The notes beneath the pieces were generated by a model. The model was not told where the DNA came from. It saw nothing but the letters and a program-made list of their open reading frames with translations, and did no database searches. A stretch of DNA of 64,000 nucleotides from JACCZH01 sp963729445 (GTDB lineage Bacteria; Chloroflexota; Chloroflexia; Thermomicrobiales; CFX8), in assembly GCA_963729445.1 (NCBI GenBank), contig CAVSNU010000003.1:124001-188000 (forward strand), written 5' to 3'. Both the position numbers and the translations under genes were made by a program. Positions 45,137 through 54,036 of this stretch are shown here, one piece after another (within the stretch, counting starts at the first letter, position 1; each line of letters starts with the position of its first letter).

Positions 45137-45376
45137 TCACGCACCGCGAGGTGACTCTGCGCACATCTTGCGGACGCGCTCGACAAGAGCGGCTGGAACC
45201 GCAACTTCGCGGCACGCCTGGTTGACCCGCGTCAGGATGCCCTCTTCAAACTTGAAGTAGTCGTGACAAGGGGGACATCGCTCCAGGTGTTGCCGTACCT
45301 CGGCAGCTTCTTCCTCGGTGAGTTGCCGGTCGAGATACTCATAGAGCTTCTTGGCGGCTTCGTCGCAGTTAATCAT
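45137..45376 (-). CDS. Zinc-binding anti-sigma factor (ZAS/RsrA-type)
   Basis: 79 residues from ATG 45376 (MINCDEAAKKLYEYLD). Cys4 with His30, Cys34 and Cys37 (HLERCPPC) gives the full zinc anti-sigma site, as in RsrA-type redox-sensing anti-sigma factors. Two more cysteines follow (QACRE, KMCAES), which could form disulfides on oxidation. There is no membrane segment, so it is cytoplasmic. It overlaps the end of the ECF sigma gene by 8 nt, the classical sigma/anti-sigma arrangement. Confidence 0.88.
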   Translation of the reverse strand: MINCDEAAKKLYEYLDRQLTEEEAAEVRQHLERCPPCHDYFKFEEGILTRVNQACREVAVPAALVERVRKMCAESPRGA

Positions 45377-46007
45377 TCTCAGCGCGTTCCTTGATGTAGC
45401 CAGATTGCAGGGCAAAGTCGTAGAGCGCTCCCTGGAGACGCCGTCTTGCGCGATACAGTCGCGACATCACCGTACCCACCGGTATCTCCAGAATCTCGGC
45501 GATCTCTCGATAGGTAAATCCTTCGACGTCAGCTAACAGCACGACGTGCCGGAAGTCATCAGAGAGGGAATCGAGTGCCTGGAGCACGTCCTCAGCCGTC
45601 AGTCGATTCAGGACGACATCTTCAGGCCGTTCGGAAGCAGGTTGTACGCCGGAGTCAATCAGGTGATCGTAGAGATAGAACTCTTCAATGTCATCAAGTG
45701 ACGAGTTTACCGGACGGCGGCTGCGCTTGCGGTAGTCGTTGATGTACGCGTTCGTCATGATCCGGAACAACCACGCTCGAAGGTTTGTGCCGTCACGATA
45801 CTGATCCAGCGCTCGGATCGCCCGTAGATATGCTTCCTGTACAAGGTCTTCGGCATCGCTCTGATTTCGCGTCATGCGTAACGCAGTTCGATAGAGTGCG
45901 TCGATGTGGGAGAGCGCTTCCGCTTCGAGCCGCTCCCTGACGGCGGGAGCATGAGACCTGCGCTCAGCCTGGTCCAGTGGCTCTATGCTCGTAGAACAAT
46001 ACGTCAT
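45369..46007 (-). CDS. ECF RNA polymerase sigma factor (SigR/SigH-like)
   Basis: 212 residues from ATG 46007. Region 2 reads LYRTALRMTRNQSDAEDLVQEAYLRA and then LRAWLFRIMTNAYINDYRK. Region 4 holds the HTH FTYREIAEILEIPVGTVMSRLYRARRRL. The linker is long and acidic (DDIEEFYLYD), as in the group partnered with cytoplasmic ZAS proteins. It is likely to direct a thiol-oxidative or related stress regulon, by analogy. The upstream frame is open to 46055. A GGGAAT-N18-GTT pair overlaps the start region. Confidence 0.9.
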   Translation of the reverse strand: MTYCSTSIEPLDQAERRSHAPAVRERLEAEALSHIDALYRTALRMTRNQSDAEDLVQEAYLRAIRALDQYRDGTNLRAWLFRIMTNAYINDYRKRSRRPVNSSLDDIEEFYLYDHLIDSGVQPASERPEDVVLNRLTAEDVLQALDSLSDDFRHVVLLADVEGFTYREIAEILEIPVGTVMSRLYRARRRLQGALYDFALQSGYIKERAEND

Positions 46008-46148
46008 GAACTGGTATTCCCTATCGTAGTACCGGTCGCTCGGGCTCACGCGCAAACGACCGCGTGGATCGTTAGGTATCTCGATACCGCGCGAAGATGA
46101 TCGTTGGCCAGGCCGGGCTGCTGGTCGGGTCTGAGTGTGTGACGAGCG

Positions 46149-46688
46149 TTATCCGGAGCGCGGTTTCCCGAAGTCATCAAGATCAAGCGAGTCGATGAAG
46201 TCGCGGAAGGCAGATAGTTGCTCTTCGTCGACCGGCTGACCGAGCTCGTTGGTCAGTTGTGGCCGACCCTCAGCCTCTTCCTCTTCGTCGCCAAGGCGAA
46301 TGCCGGCGCGATCCATGACACTCTCGTCCACAAGAATTGGGATCTTCGCTCGCACTGCCAACGCGATTGCGTCTGATGGTCGTGAATCGATGAGTACCTC
46401 AGAACCGGCGTGATCGAGCATGATGCGTGCGTAAAAGACATCCTGGTTGAGATCGTTAACAACGATGCTTGTCACGGTAGCACCCAGTTCGGACACCACG
46501 GAAGTCAACAGATCATAAGGTAACGGCCGGGCCGAACCGACGCCCTGGAGAACCATCGCGATGGCTTCCGCCTCAAATGGACCGATCCATATCGGCAGGT
46601 GCCGATCGCCGTCTACTTCCCGGAGAATCACGACACGATGCTGCGTTACGAGGCTCACTCGTATGCTCTCGACGACCGTCTCAATCAT
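46149..46688 (-). CDS. Bifunctional nuclease-family protein (DUF151/BFN)
   Basis: 179 residues. The DUF151 domain (about 1-130) shows the conserved LPIWIGPFEAEAIAM near its start and IDSRPSDAIALAVR later. Plant members have DNase and RNase activity; bacterial functions are little known. The acidic C-terminal tail (EEEEAEG... FIDSLDLDDFG) is typical. Its start codon lies about 120 nt beyond the lepB stop, so it may belong to that transcript. Confidence 0.88.
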   Translation of the reverse strand: MIETVVESIRVSLVTQHRVVILREVDGDRHLPIWIGPFEAEAIAMVLQGVGSARPLPYDLLTSVVSELGATVTSIVVNDLNQDVFYARIMLDHAGSEVLIDSRPSDAIALAVRAKIPILVDESVMDRAGIRLGDEEEEAEGRPQLTNELGQPVDEEQLSAFRDFIDSLDLDDFGKPRSG

Positions 46689-46810
46689 CTAAAGCTACCT
46701 TCCCGTGGCCGTTTAGCGTCGCAAACGCGTGCGGTCCATATCGTCGACAGCAAGGGCTGACGACTCGATTGTACCGGTTCGCGCGACACGAATACAGCCA
46801 CAGTCCACGA

Positions 46811-47593
46811 TTATTCTCCATAATCCGGAGTCCCCAGAATACCCGCGAGGCGCGTCGGCCAGTAGGAAATCCATGCCTTGCCGATCAACGCGTCGTTGGC
46901 AATCACCCCGAAGCTCCGGGAGTCGGTCGAGTTATTGCGGTTGTCGCCTAACACGAACAGGTGATCCTCGGGCACAACGACTTCCCGGCTGGGATCTCCG
47001 TTTGGCCAGGACGTTGATGTGCCCTCCAGGTACGGTTCGGTCAGCCGCTCGCCGTTGACGTATACGCCGCCGTCATGGATGGTGATGGATTCACCGGGAA
47101 GCCCGATAACGCGCTTGATGTACGGCTTCGACACTCGTCCGATAGGAGGATCGAAGACGACAATGTCCCCCCGTTGCGGTGGATGGAGCGGATAGACGAC
47201 GTTCTCACCGTCCTTGTCCACGAAGGGCAGAAGGTTGAGGACGTCGTTCGCGTCAAAATTGAAGTACACCTGACGATTCACCAGCAGCATCTGTCCGGAA
47301 TCAAGGCTGGGTTCCATTGAGAGGCCGTCGACCCGGAAATTCAGCACGACCGAGCGCACGGCGACAAAGATCAGGAGCGCCAGCACCAGTGTCTCGGTGA
47401 TCTCCCATATCAGGCTGGGGCGTTCCTTGGCTGGTTCACGCCCAGCGTCTTCGCTGTCAACGGCACCGAACGCGAACGGGTCCGTATGGTCCGGAAGGAT
47501 AGGCTGAATGCGCGGGAGTCCCTTGGAGTCCGCGTTTGTGGAAGCACCCGTGGTAGGGTGCACGTCGGGATCGACGCGTTCTTGTCTGGACAT
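46811..47593 (-). CDS. lepB: Signal peptidase I
   Basis: 260 residues from ATG 47593. A cytoplasmic Pro/Asp-rich N-terminus of about 60 residues precedes one membrane helix (about 66-86). Ser92 (GLSMEPSL) and Lys160 (KPYIKRVIGLPGE) form the catalytic dyad, and GDNRNNSTDSRSFG is box E. It cleaves Sec and Tat signal peptides outside the membrane. The frame is open another 95 codons upstream, without homology. The N-terminal cytoplasmic tail is longer than in Bacillus enzymes. Confidence 0.93.
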   Translation of the reverse strand: MSRQERVDPDVHPTTGASTNADSKGLPRIQPILPDHTDPFAFGAVDSEDAGREPAKERPSLIWEITETLVLALLIFVAVRSVVLNFRVDGLSMEPSLDSGQMLLVNRQVYFNFDANDVLNLLPFVDKDGENVVYPLHPPQRGDIVVFDPPIGRVSKPYIKRVIGLPGESITIHDGGVYVNGERLTEPYLEGTSTSWPNGDPSREVVVPEDHLFVLGDNRNNSTDSRSFGVIANDALIGKAWISYWPTRLAGILGTPDYGE

Positions 47594-47782
47594 TAGTGCT
47601 CCACTAAGAGTGAGACCGGCACGCTGCCGACCAACGATGAGTATACAATCCGCCAGGGAACCAATTGGTACTTTGTCGGGATAGGGGCTCAAGGAGCCGG
47701 GCGTTATCCTTGATCGCATGAAGAGACGATCGTCAGTCTGTCGAATCCAGCGATGCCGCGCCTGGTCACGGGATAGAGGGAC

Positions 47783-49838
47783 ATGAAACCGACTCCCAGA
47801 GCCGAGGAGCGCGATCGTAAAGGCACGCCGCAAGGGCGGCGGGGCGTGGTCTCCGCGTGTCCTCCCGCCGGGTACCATCCTGGAAAACCGCTACGAGATT
47901 CAGCGCGTCGCTGGCCGCGGCGGCATGAGCATCGTCTATGCGGCGCGCGATCTGCGGTTCGGGCAGGTTGAACGCATGTGTGCCGTCAAAGAGATGGGTG
48001 ACAATGAGCAGGACCTCGGCACACGCGCACTGAGCCTGGTCAACTTTGAGCGTGAGTCGGAGCTTCTGGCCACGATCGCCCACCCCGCGGTGCCAAAGAT
48101 CTACGACTATTTTTCGCACGACTCCATGATCTATCTCGTGCTGGAGTTCATCGACGGTCATGATCTGGAGCGCGCGCTCTTCGCACGCAAGGCGCCCTTC
48201 CCCGAGGAAGACCTCATCCGCTGGGCCATCGAAATCTGTGATGTGCTCGAGATGTTGCATCGTTTTGAGCCGTCACCGATCATCTTTCGCGACCTGAAGC
48301 CCTCAAATATCATGCTGCGCTCCACGGGAAGAGTAGCGCTGATCGATTTCGGTATCGCCAGAACGTTCCATGGGTCGCAGCGCGGCACGATGATTGGCAC
48401 CGAGGGCTACGCCCCGCCCGAACAGTATCGCGGTCTGGCTGACCCTCGCGGAGATATCTACGCGCTGGGCGCGACGCTCCATCACCTGTCCACAAACTCG
48501 GACCCACGGCAGCAGACGCCGTTTACCTTCCATGAGCGGCCAATCCGAAATCTCAACCCGTCCATCAGTGCCGGCTTTGCAGATATCGTCATGCGAATGC
48601 TCGCGTATCACCCCGATCAGCGTTATCAGAGTGTCGCTGAGGTGCGCGTCGCGCTGGAGAGATTGACGGCCGCCAATAGGGACCAGGGAGGCACCCTCGG
48701 TGCTCGGATAGCCACCGTCCATGCCACGGAGAGGTCGCAAGCAGTGTCGAGCGAGGCAACTATTCGCCCGCTCGACCGTCGCAGACCCTCACGGAAACGG
48801 TCCGTGCGGCGGAGGAGCGACGACGTTGAGATCTCGGAACGCCTGCTCTGGTCTACGACGACGGACGACGAGGTGCGCGGCACCGGTCGATTTAACGGAG
48901 AGAGCGTTTTTATTGGCTCGTACGACCGCCACCTGTACTGTCTGGCGCCGGAGGATGGTACGGTACGCTGGAAGTATCTAACCGGCCGAGGCGTGGTCGC
49001 GCGCCCTGTTGCGCAGAATGACATGGTCGTCTTTGGATCTGAGGATAGTGCCGTCTATTGTCTCGACGCGCGTTCCGGGAGCCTCATCTGGCAGTATCGG
49101 ACGAGCATGCCGGTGCGGTCGTCACCCGTCGCGCAGGCAGGCAGGGTCGTCGTCGGTTCAGACGATGCCACGGTCTATTGCTTCGATCTCGCCAGCGGGC
49201 AGGTGCTGTGGCGCCAGCGCACCTGGGGACCGGTGCGTTCGTCTCCCGTCATCCAGAATGGATACGTCATCGTTGGCAGTGATGACGGCTATCTCTATGC
49301 CCTGAGTCTGGAGGGTGGTGAAATTGTCTGGCGACGCCCGAGCGATGGCCCGGTTCAGTCTGAACCCTGCCCATCCGGGGATCTTGTGCTCGCCTCTTCC
49401 AGGGGAGGAAGTGTTGTCGCGTTTGACTGCGACTCCGGTAATAGAGTCTGGGCGCATCGCGCAACCGCTCCGGTGATTTCTTCACCGCGCGTCGAGGGGA
49501 ACGTCGTGGTGTTCGGCGTGGCCGACGGGGGGCTGGTCGGTCTCGACCGGGAGGACGGCTCGGTGCGATGGGTTCAGCGCCATGCGAATCAGATTACCTC
49601 GACTCCACTGTTGGGCGAGACGACTGGATACATCGGCACGATTGATGGCGCATGTTTGGGTTTTCTGATCGATACAGGTGAGCTGGTCTGGAAGCACGAG
49701 CTTGGCGGCAGCGCCGTGTCATCGCCGGTCTATGCCGGGTCGGCACTGGTGATCGGCTCGACCGACGGACACGTCCATGGTCTCACGCTGTCGACATGGG
49801 AACATTCGGAGCTGGGTAGGGAGTTTTCAACCGTATGA
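47783..49838 (+). CDS. Ser/Thr protein kinase with PQQ-type beta-propeller, start disrupted by a probable frameshift
   Basis: Uninterrupted from ATG 47925, but that codon lies inside the glycine loop (AGRGGMSIVY). Kinase homology (LPPGTILENRYEI) continues upstream in frame to about 47862, where no ATG, GTG or TTG follows the in-frame stop at 47784. ATG 47783 in the next frame, after AGAGGG, would fit if one base is missing near 47850. The kinase domain (to about 285) keeps the Lys in CAVKEM, FRDLKPSN in place of HRD, and DFGIAR. The second half has about seven PQQ/PQQ-like repeats of the form GSDDGYLYALSLEGGEIVWR, with no membrane helix. Targets are unknown; a small gene follows by ATGA overlap. 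Confidence 0.82.
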
Positions 49839-50104
49839 GCATTCGAGCACTGGTACACATCATGAACGACGACCCGATCATGTGTGAGCTTGCCAAGCTG
49901 CCTGATCCCACCGACCTGTATGTGACGATTCGTAACCCGCGTCGCCGGGACGGAAAACTCATGGAATTGCTGGCGGATGGAGCTACGAGCTTCCTGTACC
50001 CCTGGACGCGGATCACGTTCATTGAACTGTTCGAGGACGAGGGTCAGAAAGAGAGCATTGTTGGTCTCTTCCGGGAGTCCGGCTCAGGGAGAGGCCACTC
50101 GTAG
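49835..50104 (+). CDS. Small conserved hypothetical protein coupled to the kinase gene
   Basis: 89 residues, acidic to neutral, no Cys-rich or membrane segment. It begins MSIRALVHIMNDDPIMCELAKLP, contains DLYVTIRNPRRRDGK and YPWTRITFIELFED, and looks like a compact alpha/beta fold. The ATGA overlap with the kinase stop implies translational coupling, so it may be a regulator or substrate of the kinase-propeller protein. I do not recognise the family. Confidence 0.7.
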   Translation: MSIRALVHIMNDDPIMCELAKLPDPTDLYVTIRNPRRRDGKLMELLADGATSFLYPWTRITFIELFEDEGQKESIVGLFRESGSGRGHS

Positions 50105-50140
50105 GTCAAAGCAGCCTGTGTTCTGGATCTGGATGCAGAG

Positions 50141-50168
50141 AACCCCGAGGGCGTTGCCCTCGGGGTTT
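50141..50168. terminator. Bidirectional intrinsic terminator
   Basis: Stem AACCCCGAGGGC (50141-50152) with GCCCTCGGGGTT (50156-50167), a 3-nt loop and T-rich end. It lies between the kinase unit (+) and the tandem tatA genes (-). Confidence 0.82.
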
Positions 50169-50187
50169 GAGATGCGACGTTGGGGCC

Positions 50188-50430
50188 TTAGAGTTCTTCC
50201 TTGGCGGTCCCGCTGCGGAGCGCCTCAGGATGGTTCGGCTCAGACGTCGCGCGGTACGTGGTCTTTGAATTGCGGTCGTTTGACTCGTCGACCTCGTCCG
50301 TAGTCGCGCTCGTCTTGAACTCCCGAATACCTTTACCAAGCGCACCGCCGATTTCCGGCAGCTTACCGACACCGAAGATGATGATAATGATCAGCAGAAT
50401 GATCGCCAATTCCCATGGTCCCAGCGGCAT
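50188..50430 (-). CDS. tatA: Twin-arginine translocase subunit TatA (copy 2)
   Basis: 80 residues. One N-terminal membrane helix (WELAIILLIIIIIFGVGKLPEIGG), the FG hinge, then amphipathic LGKGIREFK and a polar tail rich in Asp, Asn and Thr. TatA forms the pore-like assembly of the Tat pathway. It lies 2 nt after the first tatA copy and shares its first 35 residues almost completely, so it is a tandem duplicate with a diverged tail. Confidence 0.92.
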   Translation of the reverse strand: MPLGPWELAIILLIIIIIFGVGKLPEIGGALGKGIREFKTSATTDEVDESNDRNSKTTYRATSEPNHPEALRSGTAKEEL

Positions 50431-50432
50431 TC

Positions 50433-50693
50433 TTACTTCTCCTCGTCGTCTTTCACAACAACAACGCGATCGTTCTCAACAGTGCCAACGCGATCCCGTG
50501 GCCGTTCGACCTCGGTAACCCGAACGCGCTCTTGCTCGGCGCGCTCTTTCTCAGTCTCTGGACCGGATGCGCCGGTGCGGAACTCACGAATCCCCTGACC
50601 CAGCGCGCCGCCGATCTGCGGCAACTTGCCAACCCCGAAGATGATAATGACAATCAGTAAGATGATTCCTAGTTCCCAGGGTCCTAGCGGCAA
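50433..50693 (-). CDS. tatA: Twin-arginine translocase subunit TatA (copy 1)
   Basis: 86 residues with the same N-terminal helix and hinge as copy 2 (LGPWELGIILLIVIIIFGVGKLP). It has a charged tail of Glu/Arg repeats instead of the polar tail. The TTG start at 50693 has GGGAG about 8 nt upstream. A TATACT at 50741-50736 may be its -10 element, but the -35 match is weak. The tail difference suggests the two copies could mix in one TatA pool or serve different conditions. Confidence 0.92.
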   Translation of the reverse strand: MPLGPWELGIILLIVIIIFGVGKLPQIGGALGQGIREFRTGASGPETEKERAEQERVRVTEVERPRDRVGTVENDRVVVVKDDEEK

Positions 50694-50780
50694 TACAGTT
50701 CTCCCGTCCCGGTTGGATATCCACGCATGCCCGGGAGTATACCCCAGCGACTGAGTGGCCTACCAATATGCTTTCGGCCC

Positions 50781-51002
50781 TTAAAGGATTACGGTTGACG
50801 CGATTGACAGGACCAGAAATGCCACTGCTGCGCCAATCGTAAAGTTAAACAGCGTCTTCTCGATGCCGCGCCGTGTGCGGTTGATCGTTGACGAATCTCC
50901 GCCGAACGCGCTGCCCAGCCCGCCGGAACGATTCTGAGTGAGCACGATGAGCACGAGCACGACTGACGTGATGATCTGCGCGATGTACAGCGCGGTTTCC
51001 AC
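50781..51002 (-). CDS. secG: Protein translocase subunit SecG
   Basis: 73 residues, two membrane helices (YIAQIITSVVLVLIVLTQ and a C-terminal one) joined by the typical loop NRSGGLGSAFGGDSS. SecG assists SecYEG preprotein translocation. GTG 51002 has AAGGAG about 5 nt upstream. It is the last gene of the yvcK-gap-pgk-tpiA-secG unit, an order known from many Gram-positive-type genomes (gap-pgk-tpi-secG). Confidence 0.93.
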   Translation of the reverse strand: METALYIAQIITSVVLVLIVLTQNRSGGLGSAFGGDSSTINRTRRGIEKTLFNFTIGAAVAFLVLSIASTVIL

Positions 51003-51049
51003 GAAGGCTCCTTATACAAACGGACCACTAAAGATTGGTTCGCGTACGT

Positions 51050-51811
51050 CTATTCGATGCTCTCGCTCGCATCGATGATGGCATGAAAGGATTGCACATC
51101 CAGACTCGCTCCGCCAACGAGACCGCCGTCAATGTCTGCCTGACTGAACAACTCGCGAGCATTGTCCGCCGTTACGCTTCCACCATACAAGACTGGCCTG
51201 TCCACGCCCTCGTCTCCAAACAGGCTGTTGAGTACTCCCCGCGCGTACTCGCACATGGTTTGAGCGTCAGCCGGCGTTGCCGCCACTCCGGTCCCAATCG
51301 CCCACACAGGCTCATAAGCGATGACGACATGGTTCATCTCTCCGGGTCCGAGGTGTCTCAGTCCGGTCTGCAGTTGACGCTCAACAACGTCTTGGGCATC
51401 GCCTCGCTCGCGTTCTTCAAGCGTTTCTCCCACACAGAGAACCGCCCGGAGGCCCGTATCAAGTATGGCCCGTACCTTGGCGCCGATGAGCTCGTCACTT
51501 TCACCAAAGATGTGCCGGCGTTCGCTATGGCCGGCCATGACGTCGGTACAGATCTCAGCCAGCATGGGCGCCGAGACTTCACCAGTAAACGCCCCTTTGG
51601 GCGCGCTATAGCAGTTCTGTCCACCTACACGAATGGTGGATCCCTGAATTGCGCATGCGACCGGGTCAAGCCAGACGAGCGCCGGAAAGATCAGCACCTC
51701 GGTACGAGCGACATGCCGTCCTATGTCAGATACGCTTTTGGCCAGGCCGATGGATGCCTCGCGACCGAGATTCATCTTCCAGTTTCCGGCAACGATCCGC
51801 GTTCGGCTCAT
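51050..51811 (-). CDS. tpiA: Triosephosphate isomerase
   Basis: 253 residues, complete TIM barrel. The N-terminal GNWKMN has the catalytic Lys. GHSERR carries the His electrophile, and IAYEPVWAIGTG carries the Glu base and loop 6. It interconverts DHAP and glyceraldehyde-3-phosphate. ATG 51811 overlaps the pgk TGA (ATGA). Confidence 0.96.
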   Translation of the reverse strand: MSRTRIVAGNWKMNLGREASIGLAKSVSDIGRHVARTEVLIFPALVWLDPVACAIQGSTIRVGGQNCYSAPKGAFTGEVSAPMLAEICTDVMAGHSERRHIFGESDELIGAKVRAILDTGLRAVLCVGETLEERERGDAQDVVERQLQTGLRHLGPGEMNHVVIAYEPVWAIGTGVAATPADAQTMCEYARGVLNSLFGDEGVDRPVLYGGSVTADNARELFSQADIDGGLVGGASLDVQSFHAIIDASESIE

Positions 51812-52992
51812 CGTCCGTCCTCCAGTGCGGCTATTCCGGGTAACTTTTTACCTTCCAGAAACTCAAGTGACGCGCCCCCTCCAGTAGAGACGTGGTCTAT
51901 CTGGTCGGCAAGCCCGAGCTTCTGCAGCGCCGCGATGGAATCCCCGCCACCTACGACCGAAAAACCCTCGGCGATGGCCACAGCGGCAGCGATGCCCCGG
52001 GTGCCTGCATCGAACGGGGGCGTCTCGAAGACGCCCATCGGACCGTTCCACACGATCGTCCCTGCGCGTCCGATCCAGGAATCAAAGAGCTTGACCGTCT
52101 CCGGACCGATATCGAGAATCATCTGATCTTCGATGGATTCAGTGATCGGTATCGTACGAAGCGCCTCAGGCTCGTCGAGTGACGGGGCGATCGCGACATC
52201 CACCGGGAGGAGGAGCGCGACTCCTGAGCTCACGGCCTGCTCAATGAGCGACCGCGCCTCACCGACCTTGTCCGTCTCCACCAACGAGCGCCCAATCTCG
52301 ACATCCTGGGCAGCGAGGAAGGTGTTCGCCATGCCGCCACCGATGAGAACCGCGTCGGCCTTCTCGATAAACGACGTGATGACGCCGATCTTGTCCGAGA
52401 CCTTCGCGCCGCCCAGGATGAGAACCAGCGGGTTGTCAGGACTGTCGAGGACCTTGCTCAGCACCTCGACTTCTCTCGCCATAAGGAGCCCCGCCGCGCT
52501 GGGTAGCAGCTCGGCGATCGCTGCCGTTGAGGCATGCGCCCGGTGCGCGGCGCCGAACGCGTCATTCACATACACATCCGCGAGGCTTGCCAACCGCTCA
52601 GCGAAGGCGCGGTCGTTCTGCTCTTCACCTGGTTCGAAACGCAGGTTCTCCAGCAGCGCGACATCGCCCGGCTGGAGCTTGCCGGTTACTTCCTGCGCCG
52701 ATGCTCCGACGACGTCTGTGGCAAAGTGCACCGGTTTGCCTATCAGCGTCGCCAGGTACCCGGCGACGGGCTTCAGCGAGTATTTGGGGTTCACCTGCCC
52801 TTTAGGGCGGCCCAGGTGCGAAACGAGCACGACCGCCGCTCCGTGGTCCAGCAGATACTGGATGGTAGGTAGCGCGGCCTGGATGCGGCTGTCGTCGGCC
52901 ACCTCGCCGTCGCTGAGCGGCACGTTGAAGTCAACGCGCACCAGCGCCCGCTTACCCGCGACATCCAGTGTGTCGAGAGTTCTCAAAGCCAC
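51808..52992 (-). CDS. pgk: Phosphoglycerate kinase
   Basis: 394 residues, two Rossmann-like lobes. RVDFNVPL is near the N-terminus, then SHLGRPKG and the ATP-lobe motif GGAKVSDKIGV. The C-terminus has GGGDSIAAL and STGGGASLEFLEG. It transfers phosphate from 1,3-bisphosphoglycerate to ADP. GTG 52992 is preceded by AGGAGG 6 nt upstream. Gap precedes it by 30 nt. Confidence 0.97.
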   Translation of the reverse strand: MALRTLDTLDVAGKRALVRVDFNVPLSDGEVADDSRIQAALPTIQYLLDHGAAVVLVSHLGRPKGQVNPKYSLKPVAGYLATLIGKPVHFATDVVGASAQEVTGKLQPGDVALLENLRFEPGEEQNDRAFAERLASLADVYVNDAFGAAHRAHASTAAIAELLPSAAGLLMAREVEVLSKVLDSPDNPLVLILGGAKVSDKIGVITSFIEKADAVLIGGGMANTFLAAQDVEIGRSLVETDKVGEARSLIEQAVSSGVALLLPVDVAIAPSLDEPEALRTIPITESIEDQMILDIGPETVKLFDSWIGRAGTIVWNGPMGVFETPPFDAGTRGIAAAVAIAEGFSVVGGGDSIAALQKLGLADQIDHVSTGGGASLEFLEGKKLPGIAALEDGR

Positions 52993-53022
52993 GTATGTCC
53001 TCCTGCCAGTCGTCGTAGCTCG

Positions 53023-54036
53023 CTACACTCCGGCAGATGCCATGACGAGCGTCAGGTCCGCAACGCGGCAGGAGTAGCCCCATTCGTTGTCGTACCAGGC
53101 GATGACTTTCCCCATCCGGTCGCCGACGACGATGGTCGACAAACCGTCGACGATAGCGGAATGCGGATCGGCCTTGAAGTCGACCGACACCAACGGTTCG
53201 TCCGTGTAATCGAGGATACCTTCGAGTGCACCGGCGGCCTCCGACTGGAGCGCGCTGTTGATGCTTTCCACGGTGACGTCGGATTCGAAATTCACCGAAA
53301 GATCCACGAGAGAGACCGTCGGCGTCGGCACACGCAACGCGAAGCCATCGAACTTGCCCGAGAGCTCGGGAAGCACGAGCGCAACCGCCTGGGCCGCACC
53401 GGTCGTCGTCGGGATGACATTGAGCGCCGCACTGCGCGCACGCCGGAGGTCCTTATGGTAGCCATCGAGGAGATTCTGGTCGCTCGTATAGGCATGGACG
53501 GTCGTCATGATCGCGTGGCCGATACCGAAGTGCTGGTGGAGAACCTTGGCGACTGGCGCGAGACAGTTCGTCGTGCAGGAGGCATTGGAGACGATGTGGT
53601 GGCTGGAGGGGTCGTAACTGTCGTCATTCACTCCGAGCACAAACGTCGCGTCGACGTTCGTACCGGGGGCGGAGATGATGACCTTCTTCGCGCCGGCAGC
53701 GATATGCCCCTTGGCCTTCGCTCCGTCGGTAAACAACCCGGTGGATTCAATGACAATGTCGACGCCGAGATCGCCCCAGGGGAGCTTTGACGGGTCGCGC
53801 TCGCTGAATACTTTCACGGCTTTCGGACCAACGTGGATTGCGTCGTCGTCAGCCTCGACTTCAGCGTCCCAGATGCCGTAGGTCGAGTCATACCGCAGAA
53901 GGTGGGCCGCCGTCTTGTTGTCCATTAAATCGTTAACCGCAACGATGTCGAGCTCGCGGTCGTGGTTGTCGAAGATTGCCTTGAACACCTGCCGGCCAAT
54001 TCGGCCGAAGCCATTAATCCCGATTCGCGTTGCCAT
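53023..54036 (-). CDS. gap: Glyceraldehyde-3-phosphate dehydrogenase, type I
   Basis: 337 residues from ATG 54036 (MATRIGINGFGRIGR). The catalytic Cys154 is in SNASCTTNCLAP and the His partner in TTVHAYTSDQ. The C-terminal WYDNEWGYSCR is typical. In the NAD-specific enzymes an Asp follows the second beta strand; VNDLMD fits this. ATG 54036 lies within the 3' end of yvcK (23-nt overlap), so yvcK and gap are on one transcript. Confidence 0.96.
   Translation of the reverse strand: MATRIGINGFGRIGRQVFKAIFDNHDRELDIVAVNDLMDNKTAAHLLRYDSTYGIWDAEVEADDDAIHVGPKAVKVFSERDPSKLPWGDLGVDIVIESTGLFTDGAKAKGHIAAGAKKVIISAPGTNVDATFVLGVNDDSYDPSSHHIVSNASCTTNCLAPVAKVLHQHFGIGHAIMTTVHAYTSDQNLLDGYHKDLRRARSAALNVIPTTTGAAQAVALVLPELSGKFDGFALRVPTPTVSLVDLSVNFESDVTVESINSALQSEAAGALEGILDYTDEPLVSVDFKADPHSAIVDGLSTIVVGDRMGKVIAWYDNEWGYSCRVADLTLVMASAGV

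Noticed and set aside
51035..52126. Plus-strand frame (363 codons) opposite tpiA and pgk
   Set aside because: Same reason: no homology, and both sense genes are certain.
52133..53077. Plus-strand frame (314 codons) opposite pgk
   Set aside because: Ser/Arg-rich shadow of a certain gene.
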